A stretch of DNA of 64,000 nt. It comes from Alkalihalobacterium sp048323755. Lineage in GTDB: Bacteria > Bacillota > Bacilli > Bacillales > Bacillaceae_F. Of this stretch, positions 8,970-17,907 are shown one piece after another. The position numbers were made by a program, and so were the translations under genes. Below the pieces are notes generated by a model. It had not been told where the DNA came from. It did no database searches and worked only from the letters and a program-made list of their open reading frames with translations. The stretch spans positions 103,052 through 167,051 of the forward strand of contig NZ_JBLWFS010000009.1 of the NCBI RefSeq assembly GCF_048323755.1, written 5' to 3'. The first letter of the stretch is position 1; every line of letters begins with the position of its first letter.

Positions 8970-9638
8970 TTATTGCGTTCGCTTCATAGCTAATTGTTTT
9001 TCAAAACAAAAGCGTATAACCTTTTGTCGATCTTGATCTTTAACCTCAACAAATTGCAGTGATACACGATCATTTGATTCGGGAGTTGTTTTAAAAATTC
9101 TAACGATTTCACAAACAGTAGGAACATAATTAATTTCTCCTGATTGCATATGAAGAACAAACCAACATTGAACTAAGCCACTCGAAGGCAATGTTTTTCC
9201 CGGTGGCAGTGTAACGGCTGCTCCTCCACCACTAATATCCATCGTTACCGCAGTAAACGGATCAAAAGAAACGTTCTTTGGATGAACCGCAACATCAATA
9301 GAAGTGTTAATTCGAACATAGTTTCTTCTTTGCGTTCGAATGTATGATGCAACACCAGGATCTGAAAGGACAAACATAGGGATGTTTCCTCTTTTCCGTC
9401 CCTGTAACGCGGTTTCAAAACTATATATAGCCTGGTCTTTACCTACATACCAGGCATTAAATTGAAAGCCTTCATAAAAAAAGCCTAACTTTCCAGTTGA
9501 CTCATTCATAGGGTGGTCAACAATTAATATATTTTCCCCTTTGTCGACTAACCGACATTTGAATAAATTTTGTTGATCTTCTAATCCTTCTAGGTCATTT
9601 TTAGGCTCAAGATGGATCGTTGTTCCTATCTCTATCAT
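8970..9638 (-). CDS. ypfA: PilZ-domain c-di-GMP receptor YpfA (flagellar brake)
   Basis: 222 aa with an N-terminal YcgR-like beta-barrel and a C-terminal PilZ domain. The c-di-GMP-binding motifs are visible: RRNYVR (RxxxR, near residue 110) and MDISGGGA (D/NxSxxG, near 139). In B. subtilis YpfA/DgrA restrains flagellar rotation when c-di-GMP is high; this function is inferred by family. The ATG at 9638 has GGGGAGGG about 9 nt upstream. A terminator at 9695-9728 separates it from ypeB. Confidence 0.9.
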   Translation of the reverse strand: MIEIGTTIHLEPKNDLEGLEDQQNLFKCRLVDKGENILIVDHPMNESTGKLGFFYEGFQFNAWYVGKDQAIYSFETALQGRKRGNIPMFVLSDPGVASYIRTQRRNYVRINTSIDVAVHPKNVSFDPFTAVTMDISGGGAAVTLPPGKTLPSSGLVQCWFVLHMQSGEINYVPTVCEIVRIFKTTPESNDRVSLQFVEVKDQDRQKVIRFCFEKQLAMKRTQ

Positions 9639-9694
9639 AGGAAAAACCCTCCCCAATATGTACGTTTTTCTTCTTTTATTATCTCATGAATTTA

Positions 9695-9728
9695 GAAAAA
9701 GAAGAAGCAATAATTGCTTCTTCTTCTA
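9695..9728 (-). terminator. Rho-independent terminator after ypeB
   Basis: Minus-strand stem GAAGAAGCAATTATTGCTTCTTC (a palindrome at 9701-9723) followed by TTTTTC, 5 bp beyond the ypeB stop. Confidence 0.85.
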
Positions 9729-9732
9729 AAAT

Positions 9733-11088
9733 TTATGAAAGATTATAAACCGGTTCTGCATTATCTAATTTTTCTACTAACTCTTCTTCACCATCTTCAG
9801 CATTAATGAATATACGGTACGTATCATTATCAATTACACCGTAAAATTCATAACAAAGTACTTCTTCACCAAGGTCATTCACAATAATAGCAAGGTGATC
9901 TTCCATCACTTCAAGCTTTCCATTTAAATGGTCTCGAGCTTCTTCTTTTGTTATTGCAGGTTCTTCGAGATCGCGATCATCCTTGTGGTTTAATAAGTAG
10001 TCCTCCGCTTCATAGGCTATAACATCACCATCATCTAATGCGACTTCAATGACGATATGGTCAGCATATACACGAACATTATCTTGTAAATAAGCAAATT
10101 CAAAAGCACCAATCGAATCATATTGTTTACTATCAACAAGTTGCATTCCTTCAATACCATTTCTCTCTAAGAATTCTTTTGCATTTTCAGCCGCTTCATT
10201 CAAGCTAATATTCCGCTCAGTAATTTCGCGATATTGAAGGAACCAAAGAACATGTCCGCCACTTTCAGTAATATCCATAAAATAGTTAGTCTCATGATTC
10301 GGATCGTCGATTGTTAGGCTATATGCCTTATATGCTAAACCATCACCTGTTTCAGCTACATGGACCTCTACATTTTCGTCGATCCCAATAAATTCTAATG
10401 CTTTTTGTCTTGCTTCTTCTTCATTGATTTTCTCACCATTCAATCTCTCAGCTAAATCTTCATCATTAAATGCATCCATTTGGGAGAACCCAGCTCCCCA
10501 TTCAGTCTCACTATAACCTTTGACCTTCTCATTCGCCGTTTCAAATCCATTTAAAACCGTATTATCTAATGGTTCATCTAATGCTTGAAACTCTTCTTCA
10601 ATATCCATCCACAACATATTGTTGCTTAATAATGATGCTTGCGCTTTCCGCAATTCATTTCTAACATCTGTCGACAAATGATACAGGTGCTCAAGTGTAT
10701 CGTATTCCTCGTCTGTTAATGGGTCCGTTTCTAGATCACGGACAGCAGTTTTATAACTAAAGTCTCCTAAGTCGTGAAGAAATTTTTCTGCTTCATGTAT
10801 TTCCATCATTCCAAGAGGAAGTTGTCCAATTTCACTTTGAGCGTGTGAAGTAACTCTCCAAATATCTGTAAGCTTGGGTGAAATATGGCGCTTCGTGTTC
10901 ATCGCTAATACTGCTCCTAAATCATCTTCTAGTTGGTCCACATGATATACAAGAGTATGGAAAGCCCTTTGATAACCAGCTTCTACATTGTTTGCTAACA
11001 GTGCATTTTGTTCATGTTCAGTATAGCCCCAATACGAAGTTCCAATTAATCCTAATGCTAATACTCCAATAATTATCGAACGAATCAT
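9733..11088 (-). CDS. ypeB: Germination protein YpeB
   Basis: 451 aa (B. subtilis 450). An N-terminal membrane anchor (residues 3-21) is followed by a helical region and then PepSY-type repeats (EEARQKALEFIG near 224, a second near 303 and a third near 380). YpeB is made in the forespore, lies at the inner spore membrane and is required for SleB to be held in the spore and stay stable until germination. It starts 17 nt after sleB, the conserved bicistronic arrangement. The protein is strongly acidic. Confidence 0.95.
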   Translation of the reverse strand: MIRSIIIGVLALGLIGTSYWGYTEHEQNALLANNVEAGYQRAFHTLVYHVDQLEDDLGAVLAMNTKRHISPKLTDIWRVTSHAQSEIGQLPLGMMEIHEAEKFLHDLGDFSYKTAVRDLETDPLTDEEYDTLEHLYHLSTDVRNELRKAQASLLSNNMLWMDIEEEFQALDEPLDNTVLNGFETANEKVKGYSETEWGAGFSQMDAFNDEDLAERLNGEKINEEEARQKALEFIGIDENVEVHVAETGDGLAYKAYSLTIDDPNHETNYFMDITESGGHVLWFLQYREITERNISLNEAAENAKEFLERNGIEGMQLVDSKQYDSIGAFEFAYLQDNVRVYADHIVIEVALDDGDVIAYEAEDYLLNHKDDRDLEEPAITKEEARDHLNGKLEVMEDHLAIIVNDLGEEVLCYEFYGVIDNDTYRIFINAEDGEEELVEKLDNAEPVYNLS

Positions 11089-11104
11089 TTATGTCACCTC
11101 CAAC

Positions 11105-12283
11105 CTATTTAGCAAATACATGTTTTCCAATTGTTTTAATTTGTGGTCTTGACCATACCCATGGAGATCTCGCTGTAGCCGGGTTAAAGAAGTACAACGC
11201 ATGACCTGTTGGATCTTGACCATTGATTGCATCCATTACTGCTCTTCTCGCTTCTTCACTTGGGTTATTATAAATCTCACCGTTTGCAACTGGTTCAAAT
11301 GCACGCGGTTCATATATAACTTCAGAAATTGTATTTGGGAAATCTTCACTATTTACACGATTAAGTATAACTGCTGCTACCGCTACCATTCCTACATAAG
11401 GTTCTCCACGTGCTTCAGCATAAACACATTGAGCCATGAGTTGAATATCATTATCACTAAAGCCTGCCGGGACATTCATCGCTTGCTCAATATTTGGTTC
11501 ATCTCCAGCTGGTGCATCTGGTGTTTCTTCAGCAGGCACTGGCTCCTCTTGTGCTGGTGTTTCAGCTTCAGGTTCTGCAGGCGCTTCTGGTGCATCTGGT
11601 GTTGGCGCAGGGTCTGCTGGTGTTTCCGGTGCATCTGGCGCTGGCGCAGGGTCTGCTGGTGTTTCCGGTGCATCTGGCGCTGGCGCTGGGTCTGCTGGTG
11701 TTTCTGGTGCATCTGGCGCTGGCGCTGCTGGTGTTTCTGGTGCAGGTGTATCTGGCGCTGGCGCAGGGTCTGCTGGACGCTCCTCTCTCGGTGCTGGTTG
11801 AGCTTGTTGGCGCGCCTGTGGCTCTTCCTGAGGTGCTCCTTTAGGTGCTCCTTTTTGAGCTTTTTGTCCTCGACTTCCTTTAGGCCCTTTTTGAATGTCT
11901 AGAGGGGTTGTTCCATAGTGAGTAAAAGAACGCCCCTCATTTAATGCTTTATGAACAAATTCCTTATTGAAATTCGTCGTTCGTTCTAATCTCTCTTTCA
12001 TTTGTGGCCCTACTAGACCATCGACATTGAGACCAAATTCATTTTGATAATTACGAACAGCCCAATACGTACTCCATCCATAGACTCCATCGATTTTCTT
12101 ATTATAAAAACCAATGTATTGAAGTCTTGCTTGTAACTCAACCACATCGTCGCCAGTTGCTCCACGCTGGATTACTTGGTCTGTAAATGCCTGAGCTGTC
12201 GGCTGTAAAACACCCCCGAACATGATAGTTAAGCAAATTATTGAAACAAGGGGGTATTTTAACTTGTTCGCCATTGTCTTCAT
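11105..12283 (-). CDS. sleB: Spore cortex-lytic enzyme SleB
   Basis: 392 aa, longer than B. subtilis SleB (about 305). Order: signal peptide (1-33), PG_binding_1 domain (about 37-92: GATGDDVVELQ..GVYGWSTYWAVRNYQ), low-complexity linker (about 130-265), then the SleB/CwlJ-type hydrolase domain (about 270-392: LMAQCVYAEARGEPYVGMVA, with its catalytic Glu). It is a lytic transglycosylase acting on muramic-delta-lactam cortex peptidoglycan at germination. Extra length comes from a Pro/Ala/Asp repeat encoded by 39-bp tandem units at 11590-11790. SD AAGGAGG is 10 nt from the ATG. Confidence 0.95.
   Translation of the reverse strand: MKTMANKLKYPLVSIICLTIMFGGVLQPTAQAFTDQVIQRGATGDDVVELQARLQYIGFYNKKIDGVYGWSTYWAVRNYQNEFGLNVDGLVGPQMKERLERTTNFNKEFVHKALNEGRSFTHYGTTPLDIQKGPKGSRGQKAQKGAPKGAPQEEPQARQQAQPAPREERPADPAPAPDTPAPETPAAPAPDAPETPADPAPAPDAPETPADPAPAPDAPETPADPAPTPDAPEAPAEPEAETPAQEEPVPAEETPDAPAGDEPNIEQAMNVPAGFSDNDIQLMAQCVYAEARGEPYVGMVAVAAVILNRVNSEDFPNTISEVIYEPRAFEPVANGEIYNNPSEEARRAVMDAINGQDPTGHALYFFNPATARSPWVWSRPQIKTIGKHVFAK
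11590..11790 (-). repeat. 39-bp tandem repeat encoding the SleB linker
   Basis: About four imperfect copies of a 39-bp unit, coding DAPETPADPAPAP on minus. One copy is 6 nt shorter and one has an extra Ala-Pro variation. The stretch is clearly richer in GC than its surroundings. Such repeats commonly vary in number between strains. Confidence 0.9.
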
Positions 12284-12420
12284 GATGTTCTTACCTCCTT
12301 AATTATGTTGCTTTTTCTTAATCATGGATATTTAACCATTTCGTATGGTTATTGTTTGTACTTGACCACTTTTTATACAAATTCACGTAATATTTGACAA
12401 CATTATCTTTTTCTCACATA

Positions 12421-12456
12421 AAAAAAGGAATGCCGTTAACCGGCATTCCTTTTTGA
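12421..12456 (-). terminator. Rho-independent terminator of the met operon
   Basis: Minus-strand stem AAGGAATGCCG TTAA CGGCATTCCTT followed by TTTTT, immediately after the metH stop. Confidence 0.92.
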
Positions 12457-12459
12457 CTC

Positions 12460-15400
12460 TTACATTGAAGAAAGCACATTAAAATAGCGACCTTCAGGAT
12501 GAGCAAATACCATTGCTGTCACTGAAGCTTCTGGTTCCATCATGAATTCTTCAGTCAGCTTAATTCCGATCTTTTCAGGTTGTAAGAGCTTAAATAATTT
12601 TGCTTGATCTTCTAGGTTTGGACAAGCTGGATAGCCAAACGATACCCGAACTCCTTGATATTTAGCAGAAAAGCGATCTTCCATCGTCATTTCAACTGGG
12701 TCTGGAAAACCCCATTTATCTCTCATCAACTGATGCGTTCTTTCTGCAAACCCTTCAGCTAGCTCCAGTGCGGTCGCTTGAATTAAATGACTAAACAAAT
12801 AATCCCCTTCATCTTTGGCCTTCACCGCTTTTTCACGAACACCAATACCACCTGTTACAGCTAAAAATCCAACATAATCCATTTCGCCACTGTCTACAGA
12901 ACGTATATAGTCAGCTAAACATAAAAACGGTTCATGATTTTGACGTGGAAATGAAAATCTTTCAATTTCCGTTTTCATATCTTCCGGATCATAAATAATC
13001 ACATCATTACCATCACTTTGCGCAGGGAAAAATTGATACATCCCTGTTGCTTGTAACAGCCCATTTGTTCTAGCTTCAAATAATAAACTGTCTACCTTAT
13101 CTTTCAGTAAATGAGCTTTTTCATCTCCTTCAGCCAGTAAACGACTTACCTTTCCTTGTAACCCTAAATGTTTTCCGAGCAACATTTGCAAATTAATATA
13201 TGGTTCAAGGTGCGAAATTTTATAATCTCTTAATATATGCGGTTGTAAATCACTCGGCCTTTTAATTGGTACTTCTTGAGACACTTTTGAACGAGGAATT
13301 ATCCTCTTTATTTCACCACTAACTTTGGCTTCTTCATTATTACTTTGTAACAATTTCACACGTTTTTCCTCTTCAAACTTTGTTCGTTCTTCTTCTTTTA
13401 CAAGTTTATTCGCCAGGTCCAGACCGTTCATTGCATCTTTGGCATATAATACAACACCATCATACTCTGGTGAAATTCGATTATCAGTAAACTTTCTCGT
13501 TAAAGCTGCTCCCCCAACAAGAATAGGAATAGAAATATTTTGTTGTTTTAAGTCTTGAGCAGTCAGAACCATTTGTTGAGCTGACTTTACTAGTAAACCT
13601 GATAAACCAACTGCATGCGGTTTTTCTTTTTTAATCGCCTCTATTAACTCATTGGATGTTACTTTAATTCCGAGGTTTACAATTTTAAAGCCATTATTAC
13701 CGAGAATAATCTCGACTAAGTTTTTACCGATATCATGAACGTCTCCTTTTACAGTTGCGAGAAGAATTTTGCCTTTCCCATTATCATCTGACTTCTTCTC
13801 CATATATTGCTCAAGGAAAGCCACTGAGGCCTTCATTACTTCAGCACTTTGCAGCACCTCAGCAACAATTAACTCGTTGTTATTAAATAATCGACCTACC
13901 TCATCCATACCGTTCATTAGCGGGCCATTAATTATTTCTAAGGGGTCAGGGTACTTTTCTAATGCTTTCGTTAAATCTTCAATTAACCCTTCTTTCGTTC
14001 CTTCCACAATATAACTTGCTAAACGCTCTTCAAGCGGTAAGTTTGAAGTTTGAACTTTCTTTTCGACTTTTTTTCCGCGATAAAAAGCAGTAAATTCAGC
14101 TAGGGTCTCATCATTGGTTTCATATAACAGTTCGTCAGAAAGTTGTTTTTCTTGTTCTGAAATGGAAGCATACCGCTCTAGTTTTTCTGTATTTACAATG
14201 GCATAGTCAAGACCCGCTTGTGTACAGTGATATAAATATACAGCATTTAAAACTTCTCTTCCTACAGGGGGTAACCCAAAAGATACATTACTAACCCCTA
14301 GTATCGTTAAACATTCAGGATACGCTTCTTTAATGAGTCGAATTCCTTCTACTGTTTCTTTTGCCGAACCAATATATTGTTCATCACCTGTGCCGACTGG
14401 AAAGACGAGTGGATCAAATATTATATCATTTGGCTTCAAACCATATTTATTTACTAATAATTCATACGATCTCTTTGCTACTTCAAGTTTTCGTTCAGCC
14501 GTTACCGCCATTCCTTCCTCATCAATCGTTCCAACAACTACTGCAGCACCGTATCGATGAATAAGCGGCAGCACTTTTTCAAACCGCTCTTCACCGTCCT
14601 CTAAATTAATAGAGTTAATAATTGCTTTCCCTTGCGAATACGTAAGTGCGAGTTCAATTACTTCTTCGTCTGTCGAATCGATCATCAAAGGTACTTTCAC
14701 TTTATTAACTACATATTCTAAAAACTTCTCCATATCTTCTTTCTCATCTCGGTCTGGGTCAGCCAAACAAATATCAATAATATGAGCGCCTTTTTTTACT
14801 TGTGCTCGAGCAATTTCAGAAGCTTCTTCATATAGACCATCAGCAATTAATGTTTTGAATTTACGTGAACCAATAACATTTGTTCTTTCACCGACAAATA
14901 ACGGTCTCATACTATCGTCATAAACGAGTGGCTCGATTCCTGAAACAGCGTGAGGGTGACCTATATTCACTTTTCTTGGTTTATATGCTTTCATCGCTTC
15001 TGCCATTGCTTTAATATGAGCAGGTGTCGTACCACAACAACCGCCAACTAAATTTAACCAACCTTTTTCCGCAAATGCTGTCAATTTTTTCGTAAGAGAT
15101 TGAGGTGTTTCATGGTATTTACCATCCTCATCAGGTAAACCAGCATTCGGATAACAACTTACATATGAAGTAGCTAAATCAGATAATGAACGAATGTGAT
15201 CTTGCATAAACTCCGGCCCTGTCGCGCAGTTTAGACCAACGACTGTAGGTGTCATATGCTCAATTGATAAATAGAATGCCTCAATGTTTTGTCCAGCTAA
15301 GGTCGTTCCCATCGGCTCAATTGTTCCTGATATTAAGATAGGTAACTTAACATTTAATTCATTAAAGGCACGTTCTATGCCTAGATACGCAGCTTTAACA

Positions 15401-15906
15401 TTTCTAGTATCTTGACTTGTTTCAAGTAATAGAACATCAACCCCACCCTTGATAAGACCAATTACTTGCTGTTCATATGCTTCAATTAGTTGATCAAAGG
15501 TAACACCACCAGTAACCGATAACGACTTTGTTGTCGGTCCCATCGCGCCGGCAACAAAGCGAGGATGTTCTGGAGTAGAAAACTCATCAGCTACTTTCTT
15601 AGCGATTTGAGCTGCCTTTATATTTAATTCTTCAGCTAAATGCTGTAAATCATAATCTTCTAATACAATGTCTGTTGCACCAAATGTGTTCGTTTCAACA
15701 AGATCAGCACCAGCCTCAAAATACGCACGGTGAATATGTTCTATCACATGAGGAGCTGTTATATTTAGGTACTCATTACACCCCTCATACTCCTCTCCAC
15801 CAAAGTCCTCAGCTGTTAAATTAGCATCTTGAAGCATTGTACCCATTGCACCATCGAGTACAAGGATTTTTTTCTCTAATTGTTGTTCAAACGGGCTCTT
15901 CCCCAT
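12460..15906 (-). CDS. metH: Cobalamin-dependent methionine synthase
   Basis: 1148 aa, the full four-module enzyme. Order: homocysteine-binding (about 1-310, Zn ligands in GLNCATG and GGCCGTTP), methyltetrahydrofolate-binding (about 330-600, FVGERTNVIGSRKF), B12-binding cap and Rossmann domain (about 640-880, with the cobalt-ligating His in GDVHDIGKNLV), and AdoMet reactivation domain (about 920-1148, RVSFGYPACPNLEDQ). It transfers methyl from CH3-H4folate to homocysteine. Last gene of the SAM-riboswitch operon; its B12 need links it to the cobalamin salvage operon at 52.7-63 kb. Confidence 0.98.
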   Translation of the reverse strand: MGKSPFEQQLEKKILVLDGAMGTMLQDANLTAEDFGGEEYEGCNEYLNITAPHVIEHIHRAYFEAGADLVETNTFGATDIVLEDYDLQHLAEELNIKAAQIAKKVADEFSTPEHPRFVAGAMGPTTKSLSVTGGVTFDQLIEAYEQQVIGLIKGGVDVLLLETSQDTRNVKAAYLGIERAFNELNVKLPILISGTIEPMGTTLAGQNIEAFYLSIEHMTPTVVGLNCATGPEFMQDHIRSLSDLATSYVSCYPNAGLPDEDGKYHETPQSLTKKLTAFAEKGWLNLVGGCCGTTPAHIKAMAEAMKAYKPRKVNIGHPHAVSGIEPLVYDDSMRPLFVGERTNVIGSRKFKTLIADGLYEEASEIARAQVKKGAHIIDICLADPDRDEKEDMEKFLEYVVNKVKVPLMIDSTDEEVIELALTYSQGKAIINSINLEDGEERFEKVLPLIHRYGAAVVVGTIDEEGMAVTAERKLEVAKRSYELLVNKYGLKPNDIIFDPLVFPVGTGDEQYIGSAKETVEGIRLIKEAYPECLTILGVSNVSFGLPPVGREVLNAVYLYHCTQAGLDYAIVNTEKLERYASISEQEKQLSDELLYETNDETLAEFTAFYRGKKVEKKVQTSNLPLEERLASYIVEGTKEGLIEDLTKALEKYPDPLEIINGPLMNGMDEVGRLFNNNELIVAEVLQSAEVMKASVAFLEQYMEKKSDDNGKGKILLATVKGDVHDIGKNLVEIILGNNGFKIVNLGIKVTSNELIEAIKKEKPHAVGLSGLLVKSAQQMVLTAQDLKQQNISIPILVGGAALTRKFTDNRISPEYDGVVLYAKDAMNGLDLANKLVKEEERTKFEEEKRVKLLQSNNEEAKVSGEIKRIIPRSKVSQEVPIKRPSDLQPHILRDYKISHLEPYINLQMLLGKHLGLQGKVSRLLAEGDEKAHLLKDKVDSLLFEARTNGLLQATGMYQFFPAQSDGNDVIIYDPEDMKTEIERFSFPRQNHEPFLCLADYIRSVDSGEMDYVGFLAVTGGIGVREKAVKAKDEGDYLFSHLIQATALELAEGFAERTHQLMRDKWGFPDPVEMTMEDRFSAKYQGVRVSFGYPACPNLEDQAKLFKLLQPEKIGIKLTEEFMMEPEASVTAMVFAHPEGRYFNVLSSM

Positions 15907-15954
15907 AATATCGTTCCTTTCTAGCGTCTCGGTTTCTCTATAAATAGCTGTTCA

Positions 15955-17811
15955 TTATACTTGGTTTTGTAGTGATGATGGGTTGTATCCTACTTGCTCA
16001 TAGATATATTGAGTCAAGACTACTGTCATTTCATAACGTAGGAAAGGAGTAATCAAATAAATACCGTTAAAATATTGAATCGCTGTGTCGATCAGTGATT
16101 TGGCAATATTGATACCTTCTATTTCAGCTCTTTCTTTGTCTTCACCACAAGCTGCCATTCTCCTTCGGATCTCATCTGTGAGCTTAATTCCAGGGACTTC
16201 ATTATGGAGAAACTCCGCGTTCCTCGAACTTGTCAGTGGCATGATACCAAGGTAAATCGGTTTGTTTATATGCTTTGTCGCTTCATACACATCGATAATT
16301 TGCTGTTCACAATAAACGGGTTGAGTCATGAAATAATCAGCACCCGCCGCAATTTTTTTCTCCATACGAACCACTGCTTTTTCCAATGAACGTACATTCG
16401 GATTAAATGCTGCTCCTACTGTAAAATTAGCCTGTTGCCCCAAAGATTTTCCAGAAAACGAAATGCCTTCATTTAACTGCTTAATTAAAGAAATTAAATC
16501 AAAAGACGTCAAATCATAGACGGAGGACGCCCCGGGAAAATCTCCAACTTTTGTCGGATCACCTGTCACTGCTAATACTTGATTCATCCCTAACGTATGA
16601 AGTCCCATCAGATGAGACTGTAGCCCTATTAAGTTGCGGTCTCGACAAGTTAAATGAACTAATGGTCTTGCTCCCACTTGTGACTGCATCATCGCACCTA
16701 ATGCCATATTATCAACTCGAGGTGAAGCTAATGAATTATCAGCTAATGTAACAGCATCTACCCCTGCTTCATGAAGAGCTTTAGCACCATCAAGAAACTT
16801 GTTGACATGTAATTGCTTCGGGGGGTCGAGCTCTACGATGACCGCTGTTCGTTCTTTGGCGATTTCATCAATGGATTTGTCTGTCTCTTTTGTATTTTTT
16901 GTTACTTGAATGACGAGTTGCTTTTTCTTGATGTCTTTTTCCGTTATTGGTTTATATCCTTTTAGTGCATCTGCCATTGCCCGTATATGTTCCGGCGTCG
17001 TCCCGCAACACCCTCCAAGTAGCCGAACCCCTTGCTCACGAAATCGTAAAGCATTTTCCCCAAAATAATTGGGATTCGATTGATAATAAAACCTTCCATC
17101 TTCATAATCTGGCAAACTGGCATTTGGATAACAAGACAAGTAGGCGTTTTTATATAACGATACATCTTCTAATGAACGAATCATATGATAAGGCCCCATG
17201 CGACAATTGAGACCAACGACATTAGCTCCCGTCTCAATGAGTGTATTTAGCGCTTCATTAACAGGCGTACCACCGTATAAGACTCCTATATCACCGAGTG
17301 CGACTTGCGCGACGATTGGTTTGTCTGTCATTTTTCTAGCTAGTGCAATGACATTTTTCAATTCCTCTAAGCTATAAAAGGTCTCAAATAGCAACCCATC
17401 AGGATCTGCTTGCAAAATGTTTTCCAGTTGTTCTTCAAAACTCCTCTGTATTTCTTCATCCGTTACAATTTTAGTTTGTAGTCCAGTGATGCCACCCACT
17501 GTTCCTAGCACATACGCGTTATGATCACGAACAGCTCTTTTGGCAATTTCCACTCCTTTACGGTTTAGTTCTGTTACCTTATGTTCAAGTCCATAGTTTG
17601 CAAGTTTAATGGAGTTAGCAGCATACGTATTCGTTTGAATAACATTTGCTCCTGCTTGCAGATACTCTTGATGAACTTCGTATATTTTTTCTTCAGCCGT
17701 TCTGTTTAAATTCTCAAAGCAAGTTTCTGTAATTCCCTTAGAGTAAAGTAAAGTTCCTATTGCCCCATCCCCGATTAATATTTGTTCTTTAAGCGCATCA
17801 AGAAAAGCCAT
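15955..17811 (-). CDS. yitJ: Bifunctional homocysteine S-methyltransferase / methylene-H4folate reductase
   Basis: 618-aa fusion. An N-terminal homocysteine methyltransferase domain (about 1-290; GDGAIGTLLY, Zn cysteines in GLNCRMG and GGCCGTT) joins a C-terminal MetF-type flavoprotein (about 310-610; ELDPPK, HLTCRDRN, LAVTGDP, YFMTQPVY). The MetF half supplies 5-methyl-H4folate for MetH, encoded next. The N-terminal half resembles MetH module 1 but lacks folate and B12 domains, so its methyl donor is uncertain (perhaps S-methylmethionine or AdoMet). SD GAGGACGG. A dispersed repeat lies between metC and this gene. Confidence 0.95.
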   Translation of the reverse strand: MAFLDALKEQILIGDGAIGTLLYSKGITETCFENLNRTAEEKIYEVHQEYLQAGANVIQTNTYAANSIKLANYGLEHKVTELNRKGVEIAKRAVRDHNAYVLGTVGGITGLQTKIVTDEEIQRSFEEQLENILQADPDGLLFETFYSLEELKNVIALARKMTDKPIVAQVALGDIGVLYGGTPVNEALNTLIETGANVVGLNCRMGPYHMIRSLEDVSLYKNAYLSCYPNASLPDYEDGRFYYQSNPNYFGENALRFREQGVRLLGGCCGTTPEHIRAMADALKGYKPITEKDIKKKQLVIQVTKNTKETDKSIDEIAKERTAVIVELDPPKQLHVNKFLDGAKALHEAGVDAVTLADNSLASPRVDNMALGAMMQSQVGARPLVHLTCRDRNLIGLQSHLMGLHTLGMNQVLAVTGDPTKVGDFPGASSVYDLTSFDLISLIKQLNEGISFSGKSLGQQANFTVGAAFNPNVRSLEKAVVRMEKKIAAGADYFMTQPVYCEQQIIDVYEATKHINKPIYLGIMPLTSSRNAEFLHNEVPGIKLTDEIRRRMAACGEDKERAEIEGINIAKSLIDTAIQYFNGIYLITPFLRYEMTVVLTQYIYEQVGYNPSSLQNQV

Positions 17812-17838
17812 ACTATCGCCGTCCTCTTCTTTTTAATT

Positions 17839-17901
17839 GGCTATTTTCGTATACTTTGTTGCTTTTGGAACATTTTCGCTTCACAACCTGCGTGAAGAGC
17901 C
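17839..17901 (+). repeat. Dispersed GGCT...AGCC repeat, copy 2
   Basis: Shares CGTATACTTTGTTGCTTTT, the CTTCAC...GCGTGAAG hairpin and the GGCT/AGAGCC ends with 5176-5240. It sits inside the met operon between metC and yitJ, opposite to the direction of transcription. Confidence 0.7.
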
Positions 17902-17907
17902 TTTTAG

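Noticed and set aside
11201..11902. Long open frames on plus (233 and 116 aa) across sleB
   Set aside because: They mirror the Pro/Ala repeat of sleB on the opposite strand, have low-complexity Trp/Cys or Leu/Val composition and no SD; shadows of a repeat.
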